Shown one piece after another: positions 16,194 through 24,769 of a DNA stretch of 64,000 nucleotides (within the stretch, counting starts at the first letter, position 1; each line of letters opens with the position of its first letter). Made by a program: the position numbers and the translations under genes. The notes beneath the pieces were generated by a model. It ran no database searches. It was not told the DNA's origin and saw only the letters and a list, made by a program, of their open reading frames with translations. The DNA lies in contig NZ_AP014723.1 in assembly GCF_001548035.1 (NCBI RefSeq), positions 806,001 to 870,000 on the forward strand, written 5' to 3'. Source of the DNA: Sulfurospirillum sp. UCH001. Its GTDB lineage: Bacteria > Campylobacterota > Campylobacteria > Campylobacterales > Sulfurospirillaceae.

Positions 16194-17023
16194 GAGAATG
16201 GATCAGAAGCCACCGTTTTATGATGGCGCGACGCTTCACTCAAGTGGGCATCTTTGTGTTGTATGTGGCAGCTAATGTCTATGGCTTTATGCTTTTAAGT
16301 GGCAATCTAAGCTCTTCTTTAGTCATGAAAAAGCTGCCTTTAGCCGATCCATTTGCGCTGTTGCAGATGTTTTCAGCAGGCGCACTTTTGGGGCTAGATG
16401 TACTTGTTGGCGGCGCTTTAATTTTGCTTTTTTACACTGTTGTTGGTGGACGGGCGTTTTGTTCATGGGTATGCCCACTCAATATGGTTACCGATGCAGC
16501 AAACTGGACACGAAGAGTTATTCTTTTGGACAATGCGACCCAAAAGAAGCTTTGGCTCAGTCGTAATGTGAGGTATTGGGTTCTAGCCCTAAGCCTTATT
16601 TTATCGTTCATCACGGGTGTTGCAGCATTCGAGATGATAAGCCCTATCGGTATTTTGAGTAGAGGCATCATCTTTGGAATGGGTATGAGCGTTGCACCTA
16701 TACTCTGTATTTATTTGTTTGATCTTTTTGCTGTGAAAAATGGCTGGTGCGGGCACATCTGTCCTTTAGGAGGATTTTACTCCATCGTAGGACGTCTAAG
16801 TCTTATTCGTGTTAAACACGATCACACGAAATGTACGCTGTGCATGAAGTGTAAAGAGATTTGTCCTGAAAAACAGGTTCTTGGCATTATCTCCAAACAA
16901 AGCGGTGCGATTGTTTCTGGAGAGTGTACGAACTGTGGCAGATGTGTAGAGGTGTGTGAGAGTGATGCACTCTCTTTTGGTGTGAGAAATTACATTAACA
17001 CAAATGTAGGAGAAAAAGAATGA
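16190..17023 (+). CDS. napH: NapH membrane quinol dehydrogenase subunit
   Basis: 277 residues with four membrane helices and cytoplasmic Cys motifs CSWVCP and CGHICP between helices. The C-terminus carries two ferredoxin motifs (CTLCMKCKEICP and CTNCGRCVEVCE). It oxidises menaquinol and passes electrons to NapG/NapB. Overlaps of 4 bp with napG and napB show tight translational coupling. Confidence 0.95.
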   Translation: MREWIRSHRFMMARRFTQVGIFVLYVAANVYGFMLLSGNLSSSLVMKKLPLADPFALLQMFSAGALLGLDVLVGGALILLFYTVVGGRAFCSWVCPLNMVTDAANWTRRVILLDNATQKKLWLSRNVRYWVLALSLILSFITGVAAFEMISPIGILSRGIIFGMGMSVAPILCIYLFDLFAVKNGWCGHICPLGGFYSIVGRLSLIRVKHDHTKCTLCMKCKEICPEKQVLGIISKQSGAIVSGECTNCGRCVEVCESDALSFGVRNYINTNVGEKE

Positions 17024-17544
17024 TTAGTACAAAAACATTGATAATGGTTTCTTTGTTAGGCGTTATGGTAGCCAGCGGATGCGCGGTATCTCAGTCATAC
17101 AAAGAAGAGGAACTAGGACTTAGAAAGGTTGATCTCTACAGTGAAAAAACAGTTGTTGCTGAGCCAACATCATACTCTACTGTAGCTGCAGGTGAATCTA
17201 AAGTGATTCAAAGATCGTTTGAAAATGCACCTCCGATGATCCCTCATGATGTCGAAGGTATGTTGGACATGACAAAAGAGAATAACGCGTGTACAGGTTG
17301 TCACTTGCCTGAAGTTGCTGAGGCAGTGAAAGCGACTCCAATCCCAAAATCGCACTTTTTTGATATGAGAACACAAAAAGTGTTGACTGAAATGAGTCAA
17401 GCGCGTTACAACTGTTCAGCATGTCATGCGCCACAATCTGCAAATGAGCCTTTGGTTAAAAATGAATTCCAACCAGAGTATCGTAAACAAAATGGTGCAC
17501 AACGTTCAAACCTTCTTGATACACTCAATGAAGGCGTGAAGTAA
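17020..17544 (+). CDS. napB: NapB di-haem cytochrome c subunit
   Basis: 174 residues with two CxxCH haem sites, CTGCH at Cys91/Cys94/His95 and CSACH at Cys132/Cys135/His136. It is the small electron-transfer subunit of NapA. The N-terminal segment ends MVASGCAVSQ, which looks like a weak lipobox, so the protein could be a lipoprotein rather than a soluble periplasmic cytochrome; this is uncertain because position -3 is Ala. It overlaps napH by 4 bp and is followed after 2 bp by napF. Confidence 0.93.
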   Translation: MISTKTLIMVSLLGVMVASGCAVSQSYKEEELGLRKVDLYSEKTVVAEPTSYSTVAAGESKVIQRSFENAPPMIPHDVEGMLDMTKENNACTGCHLPEVAEAVKATPIPKSHFFDMRTQKVLTEMSQARYNCSACHAPQSANEPLVKNEFQPEYRKQNGAQRSNLLDTLNEGVK

Positions 17545-17546
17545 CC

Positions 17547-18062
17547 ATGACAAATGGCAGCAGAAGAGGGGTTCTTACCTCTCTTTTTGGTATGAAGAAG
17601 GCGCAAAAAATTCAAAATGAGTTGTGTGTGCGCCCTCCATATCATCAAGAGGGATATGCTTTTTCTGAGATTTGCGTTACATGTCAAGATACGCCTTGCG
17701 TGAACGCATGCGAAGAAAATATTATCTTCCTCGATGCTGCACATACTCCTTGCTTAGACTTTACCAAACGCGGTTGTACGTTTTGTGAAGCGTGTGCAAG
17801 TGCATGTCCTAATGGAGTACTTGATCTTAGTCGTAAAGATGAAAAAGATCTACAGGTAAAAGCTGAAATTGATATCATGGCATGTATGGCATGGCACCAA
17901 AGCTTATGCAATAGCTGTTTGGATGCATGTGAACCTAAAGCCATTCTCTTTTTAGGACTGTTTAGACCTCATATTGAGATGGATGTATGCAATGGATGCG
18001 GTATGTGTATAGGCATCTGTCCTAGCAGTGCAATTAGCATAAAATACGAGGAGAAAGCATGA
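17547..18062 (+). CDS. napF: NapF ferredoxin-type protein
   Basis: 171 residues with several [4Fe-4S] motifs: CVTCQDTPCVNACE, CTFCEACASACP, CNSCLDACEP and CNGCGMCIGICP. There is no signal peptide, so it is cytoplasmic, as known for NapF, which helps assemble or reduce NapA before export. The stop overlaps the napL start. Confidence 0.9.
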   Translation: MTNGSRRGVLTSLFGMKKAQKIQNELCVRPPYHQEGYAFSEICVTCQDTPCVNACEENIIFLDAAHTPCLDFTKRGCTFCEACASACPNGVLDLSRKDEKDLQVKAEIDIMACMAWHQSLCNSCLDACEPKAILFLGLFRPHIEMDVCNGCGMCIGICPSSAISIKYEEKA

Positions 18063-19006
18063 AATATTTTCTACTCTTAGGTGTTATTAGCAGTTTACTT
18101 TTTAGTGCAGAGCTTCAGCCACGAAGTGTGATTGAAGCCAGTGGAAATGTACAGCAGGTTGCATTTGTTGATGGCAACATCATCGCTGGAACCAGTGCTG
18201 GAACGCTAGAAGTGTATAAACTCAGTGATGCAACAAAACTTTCAAAAATAGAATTTCCTAAAATCAAAGATTTTACAGGAGATGAAGTTTCTCCAAAAAT
18301 TTTCTCAGTCGATATGCTAGAAAAGACCCTTTTAGCGGTAGTTCAAGCAACCAATGGTTCACGTGAGCTCTATCTTGTTGAAGATGGAAAACCAAAGGTA
18401 CTGATAGATTCAAAAGCCAATTTGTTTATCTCAAAAGCGAAATTTGTCGATAAAAACCGTATTTTAGTGGCGCTTTTGAGTAATGAGATGCTTTTATGGG
18501 ATGTCAAAAACAAAAAAGAGATTTATCGTATACAGCCCAATCCATCGCATTTTAGTGACTTTGCTTTGAATGAAAGCAAAACGATGGCTGCTAGTTCATG
18601 TGAATCAGGAGAGATTACCCTTTTTGATGCTCTTAGTGGCAAAATCATAAAAGTGCTCAAAGGTGCTAATGTCGATAATGTCTATAAAGTAGATTTTAAA
18701 AAAGAGAAAGTATTGTGTGCAGGGCAAGATAGACGAGGCATCGTTTATGATGTGAGCAGTAGCGCATATGATCGCTTTGATGGTTCATTCCTACTTTATG
18801 CAGGTGCCCTTAGCCCGAGCCTAAAATTTGCAGCTTTTGCTTTTAATGAACAAAATGATATTGTCTTGTTTGATCTTGCATCCAAAAGCAAAGCTCATAC
18901 ACTAAAAGGACAAAAAAGTACCCTCAATACCATCGTCTTTGCGAACGACAAAGAACTTGTAAGTAGCAGTGACGATCAATTTATTATGATTTGGAGACTC
19001 CCATGA
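18059..19006 (+). CDS. napL: NapL periplasmic beta-propeller protein
   Basis: 315 residues with a signal peptide (MKYFLLLGVISSLLFSAE) followed by WD40-like repeats, such as TMAASSCESGEITLFD and a final SSSDDQFIMIWRLP. NapL is specific to epsilonproteobacterial nap operons; its role is not well defined, with a modest contribution to Nap activity reported for Campylobacter. It overlaps napF and napD by 4 bp. Confidence 0.88.
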   Translation: MKYFLLLGVISSLLFSAELQPRSVIEASGNVQQVAFVDGNIIAGTSAGTLEVYKLSDATKLSKIEFPKIKDFTGDEVSPKIFSVDMLEKTLLAVVQATNGSRELYLVEDGKPKVLIDSKANLFISKAKFVDKNRILVALLSNEMLLWDVKNKKEIYRIQPNPSHFSDFALNESKTMAASSCESGEITLFDALSGKIIKVLKGANVDNVYKVDFKKEKVLCAGQDRRGIVYDVSSSAYDRFDGSFLLYAGALSPSLKFAAFAFNEQNDIVLFDLASKSKAHTLKGQKSTLNTIVFANDKELVSSSDDQFIMIWRLP

Positions 19007-19356
19007 ATATTTCTAGTATAGTGATACAAACAAAGCCTAAGTATGTTGAAGAGATTATCGCTGTGTGTGAAGCGAATGATTTTTGCGACTACCATTTTCA
19101 CGATGTAGAAAAAGGTAAGATCATTGTCACCATCGAAGGTGAAAATATCGATGAAGAGATGGCTAAGATGAAAAAAATCGAACAAATTCCTCATGTGATT
19201 TGTGCCGATATGATGATGGCATACAGTGAAGATGAACTCGATGCCGAGAGAGCAAAACTTGAACAAGCAGACGTTGTTCCTCCTATCTTAAACGATGAAA
19301 CAATTGCGCTTAAGGACATCGTCTATAAGGGTGATTTGAAAAAGAAAATACACTAA
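19003..19356 (+). CDS. napD: NapD-like chaperone for NapA
   Basis: 117 residues from the ATG at 19003, which overlaps the napL stop (ATGA) and has GGAG seven bases upstream. A TTG twelve bases earlier is in frame but has no site. The ferredoxin-like NapD fold is suggested by ISSIVIQTKPKYVEEI and IEQIPHVICADMMMAY. NapD binds the twin-arginine signal of NapA before export. The C-terminal 40 residues are charged and longer than in enteric NapD. Confidence 0.85.
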   Translation: MNISSIVIQTKPKYVEEIIAVCEANDFCDYHFHDVEKGKIIVTIEGENIDEEMAKMKKIEQIPHVICADMMMAYSEDELDAERAKLEQADVVPPILNDETIALKDIVYKGDLKKKIH

Positions 19357-19365
19357 GGTCATACC

Positions 19366-19902
19366 ATGCAAACGACGTATCAGATGTTTACGGAAACCAT
19401 TGTTCCAAATGATGAACTTATCGTCTCTCGTACAGACTTAAATGGCAAAATAACCTATGCCAACGAAACGTTTGCTCAGATTTCTGGTTATGAGATCGAT
19501 GAGCTTATCGGTAAACCTCATAATATCGTTCGTCATCCCGACATGCCTCACTCTGTCTTTAAAACACTGTGGGAGACCATCAAACGAGGCGAGATGTGGA
19601 AAGGGTATGTTAAAAACTTGCGTAAAGACGGTGGGTATTACTGGGTTTATGCTGAAGTCTCAGGTGTTTATAAAGATGGTGTCTTAATAGAATACAAATC
19701 GCTTCGTGCCCCAATGGATGAGGAGATGAAAGCAAAAATGCAGAGCCTTTACGATGAAAAATGCGAACGTGAAGAGCAAAAAAGTCGTGTGGTTGTCTAT
19801 CTTCAAAGCGACCTTGTTCATAAAGTCGAAACACTTGCACGTGAACAAGCATGCTCAGGCGATAAAATTATCAATGATATCCTAAGCGATACACTCTTCT
19901 AA
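19366..19902 (+). CDS. PAS-domain sensor protein (Aer/CetB-like)
   Basis: 178 residues. One PAS domain covers about 20-125: DLNGKITYANETFAQISGY, the KPHNIVRHPDMP motif typical of Aer-type FAD PAS domains, and WKGYVKNLRKDGGYYWV. The remaining 50 residues are charged and have no transmitter domain. Aer-type PAS proteins such as CetB work with a separate chemoreceptor partner in energy taxis. It starts 10 bp after napD and could be the last gene of the nap operon, linking nitrate respiration to motility; that link is inference. Confidence 0.75.
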   Translation: MQTTYQMFTETIVPNDELIVSRTDLNGKITYANETFAQISGYEIDELIGKPHNIVRHPDMPHSVFKTLWETIKRGEMWKGYVKNLRKDGGYYWVYAEVSGVYKDGVLIEYKSLRAPMDEEMKAKMQSLYDEKCEREEQKSRVVVYLQSDLVHKVETLAREQACSGDKIINDILSDTLF

Positions 19903-20012
19903 TTTCTTTATGATGGATTGAAATGCAAACGCATTTTGGTCCATTCCTCTATTTTTACCCAATATAGCCATTTCTAAATATATTTAATGCAAAAAGCTAG
20001 CTATGTACATTT

Positions 20013-20037
20013 ATACTTTTCTAATTAATAAAAGTAT
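20013..20037. repeat. Inverted repeat before the TDT transporter gene
   Basis: ATACTTTT (20013-20020) and AAAAGTAT (20030-20037) form an 8-bp inverted repeat with a 9-bp spacer in a 178-bp AT-rich gap. It could be a weak terminator for the nap/PAS message or an operator. Confidence 0.35.
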
Positions 20038-20080
20038 ATTCTTATAATTATATTTACTAAAAATTATATTAGGAGTAAGA

Positions 20081-21049
20081 ATGGATGAAGTTCTTGCCTG
20101 TGAAAACAGCAGAGTAAAATTTTTCCCCATTATGATGTACGCGATGGTTATGGGTATGAGTGGATTGACGATTATGTACCAAAAAGCGACTCTTTTTTTA
20201 TCGTTTAACGAGATGATAGGAACACTTTTGATGGCATTTTCAACCACGTTGTTTGTGGTCATCTCTCTTATCTACCTTGCGAAATTCATCAAATACACTT
20301 CTAGCGTTCAAAAAGAGTTTTCACATCCGATCAGACTCAATTTTTTTGCGGCAATTTCGATTTCAATGTTGATGTTAGCGATTATTTACAAAGAGGTTAA
20401 TGTAAACGTTTCGGCTCTTTTTTGGTACGCGGGAGCTACGCTTCATTTTTACCTTACTATGCACACTATCTCTTTTTGGATAAATAACAATCAAGAGTTA
20501 GACCATTCTAATCCCGCTTGGTTTATCCCTGTGGTGGGCAATGTCCTTGTTCCCATAGGTGGCGTTGGATTTGCAAGCCAAGGAGTGCTCATGTACTTTT
20601 TTAGCTGTGGCATTTTCTTTTGGGTAATCCTTTTTGCCATTTTGCTCAATCGTATCATTTTTCATCATCAGTTAGCGGTGAAGTTTATGCCAACCATGTT
20701 TATTCTCATTGCTCCTCCGGCAGTTGGTTTTATAGCTTACTATAAAATGTTTGGAGTGGTTGACTTCTTCGCGACAATGCTGTTTAATCTAGCACTTTTC
20801 TTTACACTTTTAGTGGCGTTTATGTATAAAAATTTCGTTAAAATCAAATTTTTCATCTCATGGTGGGCATTTGTTTTCCCTCTTGCAGCTATGGCTATAT
20901 GTTCGATGTTGATGTACCATGAAACTAAAGATGTAATGCTATTGGCTCTTTCTTATGTGATGGTAGCTGTCACAACGGTGGTTATTTCGATTGTTATTTA
21001 CCAAACGATAGCACATATATGCAAAGGCGAAATCTGTGTGCAAGAGTAA
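20081..21049 (+). CDS. TDT/SLAC1-family membrane transporter
   Basis: 322 residues with about ten hydrophobic helices. PAWFIPVVGNVLVPIGGVGF and FISWWAFVFPLAAMAI are characteristic of the tellurite-resistance/dicarboxylate transporter family (TehA, plant SLAC1 anion channels). Members move anions such as sulfite, malate, chloride or nitrate, so the substrate cannot be given. A GGAG site lies upstream of the ATG. It stands alone between the nap region and a small conserved gene. Confidence 0.78.
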   Translation: MDEVLACENSRVKFFPIMMYAMVMGMSGLTIMYQKATLFLSFNEMIGTLLMAFSTTLFVVISLIYLAKFIKYTSSVQKEFSHPIRLNFFAAISISMLMLAIIYKEVNVNVSALFWYAGATLHFYLTMHTISFWINNNQELDHSNPAWFIPVVGNVLVPIGGVGFASQGVLMYFFSCGIFFWVILFAILLNRIIFHHQLAVKFMPTMFILIAPPAVGFIAYYKMFGVVDFFATMLFNLALFFTLLVAFMYKNFVKIKFFISWWAFVFPLAAMAICSMLMYHETKDVMLLALSYVMVAVTTVVISIVIYQTIAHICKGEICVQE

Positions 21050-21088
21050 AAACGCTCATTATTGTTATTACATTTAAGGAAAACCTAT

Positions 21089-21475
21089 ATGAAAAAAACA
21101 CTTTTTATGGATAAGTATCCTATTCATTCGTTGACGCTCTACAAAGAGAAGCTTCAGTATAAGAGCATGACGCAGTTAGTTGAGTATTTTAAAGAGAAGA
21201 TTACTACCCATCCAGTAGCTCATTTTATCGCTATTTTCGATCATTATGCTCATACAAAGGCACTTGGTGGAGAGATCATGGAAGGATTAAAAGATGTTCA
21301 AAATGTTGTCTTCTGTTTTGGAAGTGCTATTCCTAGTACCAGCATGGTTGCGGTTCGTCCACGAAGTATTGGTATTTGCGAATTTGAAGATCGCTTTGTC
21401 ATCGAATTTATGGAAGCACCCAAAGAAGAGCTTCACGCGGTAATGCAAGCATGGGTCAAAGCTTTGGTAGAGTAA
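21089..21475 (+). CDS. Small conserved cytoplasmic protein of unknown function
   Basis: 128 residues from the ATG at 21089, which has an AAGGAA site; an in-frame TTG at 21062 lacks one. The sequence is soluble and mixed alpha/beta, with FIAIFDHYAHTK and a VVFCFGSAIPSTSMVAVRPRSIGI segment. I recognise it only as a type of protein common in Campylobacterota (possibly the DUF6858 group). It converges on the DUF134 gene with only 1 bp between stops. Confidence 0.6.
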   Translation: MKKTLFMDKYPIHSLTLYKEKLQYKSMTQLVEYFKEKITTHPVAHFIAIFDHYAHTKALGGEIMEGLKDVQNVVFCFGSAIPSTSMVAVRPRSIGICEFEDRFVIEFMEAPKEELHAVMQAWVKALVE

Positions 21476-21476
21476 T

Positions 21477-22067
21477 CTACCAAAGTGCTGTAATCTCATT
21501 TTCTGTAATCGTTTCTTTCAATAGCACAAAGACACCTTTGGTCGAGAGGGTACTTTTAAATCCCTGCCCAATAGCGCTTGTAACAAAGACATTGACACGC
21601 TGGTTGACAAAAAGTTCACTGAGTGTCAATGAAGGTTTTGCATTATGCAGTAAAAGCAGAGGATTTTCGATCATATGATGTTCACTGATCTGATGTTGTT
21701 CAAGTGTAAAAAAATGAATATATTTACTTTTTGGGCTTAGTCCACTATACGGCGAAGTGCTATTTTCACTACACAAGGCAATCACATAACGCTCTTTGCT
21801 ATTTTCAAGATGCAGTGCCTTTCCTCCAAGAAGTGCTAAGGCGACTTTATTTCGTGCTGATTTGATAATACGTGCAAAGGTAGGGCGAGATACTTCCATC
21901 TTGAGAGCGGCTTCTTCTTGATAGAGCTCCAATAAATCCATCAAATAGAGTGCTTCCACTTCTTCTGCTAAAAGGGTTATGGTTTCGCTTGAAGTATGCT
22001 CTTTAGGAGAAAAATCATTACAAAGAGGGCGAAATGAGATGGAGCGTTTACTTTTATGTCGTGCCAT
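21477..22067 (-). CDS. DUF134-like regulator fused to a NifX-like domain
   Basis: 196 residues. Residues 1-100 resemble the DUF134 DNA-binding family (EVEALYLMDLLELYQEEAALKMEVSRPTFARIIKSARNKVALALLGGKAL), a helix-turn-helix. Residues from about 104 resemble the dinitrogenase Fe-Mo cofactor (NifX/NifY) fold: YVIALCSENSTSPYSGLSPKSKYI and a late NVFVTSAIGQGFKSTL. DUF134 proteins commonly sit beside NifX-like proteins, and here the gene is divergent from one. It probably represses or activates that neighbour in response to a metal or cluster ligand bound by the NifX part. Confidence 0.7.
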   Translation of the reverse strand: MARHKSKRSISFRPLCNDFSPKEHTSSETITLLAEEVEALYLMDLLELYQEEAALKMEVSRPTFARIIKSARNKVALALLGGKALHLENSKERYVIALCSENSTSPYSGLSPKSKYIHFFTLEQHQISEHHMIENPLLLLHNAKPSLTLSELFVNQRVNVFVTSAIGQGFKSTLSTKGVFVLLKETITENEITALW

Positions 22068-22116
22068 ACAACCTCTTTATATCTTGATAGCACATTATAA
22101 CATGATTTAAAAATAC

Positions 22117-22161
22117 TTGACATATGTTCATTATAGTAGTATTATTTTGGTCATATGCTCA
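22117..22161 (+). promoter_or_regulatory. Promoter with direct-repeat operator, NifX-like gene
   Basis: A consensus -35 TTGACA (22117-22122), a 17-bp spacer and -10 TATTAT (22140-22145) face the NifX-like gene. CATATGTTCA (22121-22130) and CATATGCTCA (22152-22161) are direct repeats 31 bp apart, three helical turns, flanking the promoter core. They are good candidates for the site of the divergent DUF134 regulator. Confidence 0.6.
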
Positions 22162-22182
22162 AAATAATTAAAAGGATAAAAA

Positions 22183-22548
22183 ATGGTCATTATTTTCCCA
22201 ACGATGAAAGAGGAAGGTCTGAGCGCAAAAAGAGGTGCACACTTTGGTAAGGCGGCATTTTATACAGCTGTCAGTGTTGAAAATGGTGCGGTGAAAGAGG
22301 TCAATGTGCATAAAAACCCTGGTCATGTTACAGGAGGATGTGCCAATGCCGTAGCAAATATACAAGCTCTTGGTGCAGATACTTTGGTTGTTTCAGGCAT
22401 CGGTGGTGAGCCATTGAAAAAGTTTTTAGCAGTGAATGTCGCCGTTTACTTTGATGATAAAAATGCAACTGTAGAAGAAGCCCTTAAGGACTTTTTAGCG
22501 GGAAATACCCCAAAAATAGACCCAAATCATACCTGTTCTCACCACTAA
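22183..22548 (+). CDS. NifX/MTH1175-like dinitrogenase cofactor-fold protein
   Basis: 121 residues matching the single-domain NifB/NifX-like family: AHFGKAAFYTAVSVENG near 20-36, a GCANAVANIQALGADTLVVSGIGGEPL stretch, and a His-rich tail (HTCSHH). These small proteins bind Fe-S or Fe-Mo type cofactors; outside nitrogen fixation the cellular role is usually unknown. No nif genes are seen in the window. It is transcribed alone from the promoter shared with the divergent DUF134 regulator. Confidence 0.75.
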   Translation: MVIIFPTMKEEGLSAKRGAHFGKAAFYTAVSVENGAVKEVNVHKNPGHVTGGCANAVANIQALGADTLVVSGIGGEPLKKFLAVNVAVYFDDKNATVEEALKDFLAGNTPKIDPNHTCSHH

Positions 22549-22648
22549 GCATTTTCTCTCTATAAGGACGAAGCAGATACAAATTCCCATATTTAAGATG
22601 ATTTAAGGTACACTTGAACATTCAAAGTTAACTATAAAGGTCATAAAT

Positions 22649-23749
22649 ATGGGTTTAGGTGTCGGTATCGTTGGACTCCCAAATGTCGGAAAATCAACTA
22701 CATTTAATGCATTAACCAAAGCGCAAAACGCAGAATCAGCAAACTATCCATTTTGTACAATCGAGCCAAATAAAGCGGTCGTTCCCGTACCAGATCCTCG
22801 TTTAGAAGAGCTTGCAAAGATCGTCAATCCTGAACGTATTCAACACTCAACGGTTGATTTCGTCGATATCGCAGGCTTGGTTAAAGGGGCAAGTGCGGGT
22901 GAGGGACTTGGTAACCAATTTCTTTCAAACATCCGTGAAGTAGAAGTCATCTTACACATGGTTCGTTGTTTTGAAGATGAGAACATCACCCACGTTGAAA
23001 ACAGCATCAACCCGCTTCGTGATATCGAAATCATCGAAAGTGAGCTTATTTTTGCGGACGTACAACAACTCGATAAAAAACTAGACCGTTTAAAACGTCA
23101 AGCCAAACTCGAAAAGGGTGCACAAGCACTTGCTGAGATCGCAACGGAGCTAAGAGCGCACCTTGATGAGATCAAGCCTGTAAGCACCTTTGCACGCAAA
23201 GACGATGAAAACTTCCAAGCACTCGATAAAGAGCTACGTTTTCTCTCTAACAAAACCATCATTTACGGTGCGAATGTTGATGAAGCAGGACTTTTAGAAG
23301 AAAACGAGCATGTTAAAGCGGTTAAAGCACACGCAAAAGAGGTCGGTGCAGATGTTGTCGTACTCTGTGCGAAAGTCGAAGAAGAGATGATCGCTCTTGA
23401 AGAAGAAGAGGCAGAAGAGTTCTTAAAAGAGCTTGGCATTGAAGAGTCAGGTCTTAAAAAAATTATCCGTCTAGCATTTGATAAACTAGGTCTTGCATCG
23501 TATTTTACAGCAGGTGTTAAAGAGGTTCGTGCATGGACGATAGAGAAGGGTTGGAAAGCTCCAAAAGCAGCAGCGGTTATTCACAATGACTTTGAAAAAG
23601 GCTTCATTCGTGCGGAAGTCATAAGTTACAATGATTTCATCGCTTATAAAGGTGAGGCTGGCTCAAAAGAGGCTGGTAAAATGCGCCTTGAGGGAAAAGA
23701 GTACGTCGTTCAAGATGGCGATGTCATGCACTTTAGATTTAACGTATAA
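22649..23749 (+). CDS. ychF: Ribosome-associated GTPase/ATPase YchF
   Basis: 366 residues, the normal length of this Obg-family P-loop NTPase. G1 motif GLPNVGKST near residue 9, G3 DIAGLVKGA, the NxxE-type G4 (NVDE) that gives YchF its ATP preference, and the C-terminal TGS domain with [10 protein letters not shown] and [15 protein letters not shown]. YchF binds ribosomes and affects the oxidative stress response. It is preceded by AAAGG and followed by a long terminator hairpin. Confidence 0.95.
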   Translation: MGLGVGIVGLPNVGKSTTFNALTKAQNAESANYPFCTIEPNKAVVPVPDPRLEELAKIVNPERIQHSTVDFVDIAGLVKGASAGEGLGNQFLSNIREVEVILHMVRCFEDENITHVENSINPLRDIEIIESELIFADVQQLDKKLDRLKRQAKLEKGAQALAEIATELRAHLDEIKPVSTFARKDDENFQALDKELRFLSNKTIIYGANVDEAGLLEENEHVKAVKAHAKEVGADVVVLCAKVEEEMIALEEEEAEEFLKELGIEESGLKKIIRLAFDKLGLASYFTAGVKEVRAWTIEKGWKAPKAAAVIHNDFEKGFIRAEVISYNDFIAYKGEAGSKEAGKMRLEGKEYVVQDGDVMHFRFNV

Positions 23750-23760
23750 AAAACAATACT

Positions 23761-23798
23761 CTCTTTTACAGGCAAACGCCTGTAAAAGAGTTCTTTCT
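23761..23798. terminator. Bidirectional terminator, ychF / FTR-rhodanese
   Basis: A perfect 13-bp stem (23761-23773 with 23778-23790) and AAAC loop, followed by a T-rich tail on both strands. It serves two convergent genes. Confidence 0.88.
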
Positions 23799-24541
23799 TA
23801 CTCTCCGCTTTCACATTCTCCATCATACGCCATAATGCCATATTCAAGATTGATTACGGTTTTATAACCCATATGTTTTAAAATACGTTGACAATACGCA
23901 CTTCTACTTCCGCTGTAACAGTAAACAATGACCGGTGTGTTTTCTTTTCCGTTTAGCTGAGAGAGCGCATTGTGAAAGCTGGTGGTGGGGATGAGGTAGT
24001 CTGTACCTTTAATGCGGTTTCCTATCCACTCCATCCATTCGCGTGTATCGACAAGGTTGAACGCTACTTTGCCATCTTCTCTCGCTTCTAACAACGCTTC
24101 AAGTTCACTACCATCTAATTGTTCTTTTTTAAGCAACACCTCACACTCTTCTTTACTTAAACCTCTGGCATGTGTATGTACAGCTTCTTCTGCGCTCTCT
24201 TCTTGGGCGAGTTCACGTGCATGTTCTGGGGTACAAAAGATCGTACAGTGGCATTTCCCATGTTGTGGAATTTCAACCGTGAGTGCATGGGTACAAGGAC
24301 AGAGGCGATTATTCTCTTTGGCTTGCTCTTCAGGAGTGTTTCCAATCACCATAAAACAGGGGCAATAGCGCTTGCCATAGATGAGTTTATTGCGAGTTAA
24401 GCCTTGTTGTATCGACTCTTTGACTTCATCAAGGGGAGTGTAAACAAAACCAAATTGTGCGCAGACTTTATCGGTAAATGCTTCTGTTTTTTCAAATTCT
24501 GCTAAAAATTCTGCTGAGTTCATATCTATTTTAGTTATCAA
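23798..24541 (-). CDS. Ferredoxin:thioredoxin reductase catalytic-chain + rhodanese fusion
   Basis: 247 residues. The N-terminal 110 carry the catalytic-chain signature of ferredoxin:thioredoxin reductase: KRYCPCFMV, then CPC, then HGKCHCTIFC. These ligate a [4Fe-4S] cluster beside a redox disulfide. A rhodanese domain follows, with LVDTREWMEWIG and active loop CYSGSRS. The start appears to be TTG at 24541, since AAGGA lies six bases upstream; the ATG at 24523 has no site. The fusion suggests ferredoxin-driven reduction of a persulfide on the rhodanese, which is inference. Confidence 0.8.
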   Translation of the reverse strand: MITKIDMNSAEFLAEFEKTEAFTDKVCAQFGFVYTPLDEVKESIQQGLTRNKLIYGKRYCPCFMVIGNTPEEQAKENNRLCPCTHALTVEIPQHGKCHCTIFCTPEHARELAQEESAEEAVHTHARGLSKEECEVLLKKEQLDGSELEALLEAREDGKVAFNLVDTREWMEWIGNRIKGTDYLIPTTSFHNALSQLNGKENTPVIVYCYSGSRSAYCQRILKHMGYKTVINLEYGIMAYDGECESGE

Positions 24542-24689
24542 AGATATTCCTTTTTTTTATTTTCACCATTATAGAGAGTTTGTATTGGAAGAAGATTAAA
24601 AGAGGGGGTTAGATGAAAAGTATCAAAAAATGTAAGGTTCGTCGCATGATGACTCGCTTCAAATGTCAAAAAATTACATATTAAAACGC

Positions 24690-24726
24690 TTTTTGCGATT
24701 TTTTTGCTCTTTTTTTTCTTTACCAT
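24690..24726 (+). promoter_or_regulatory. 11-bp direct repeats and -10, torD-like operon
   Basis: TTTTTGCGATT (24690-24700) and TTTTTGCTCTT (24701-24711) repeat with an 11-bp period, and TTTTTTC at 24712 continues the phase. A -10-like TACCAT lies at 24721-24726, nine bases after the second unit. The same layout occurs at several other promoters between 32 and 46 kb. Confidence 0.55.
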
Positions 24727-24769
24727 TTCTCCAGTTTGTTAAAAAAATAAATTAAAAAAAGAGTTTAAG

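Noticed and set aside
12580-19356. An incomplete nap operon because napC is missing
   Set aside because: The order napAGHBFLD without napC is normal for this phylum, where NapGH act as the quinol dehydrogenase.
20013-20037. A possible intergenic small RNA in the 178-bp gap after the PAS gene
   Set aside because: There is only one short inverted repeat and no clear promoter plus terminator pair, so it is listed just as a repeat.
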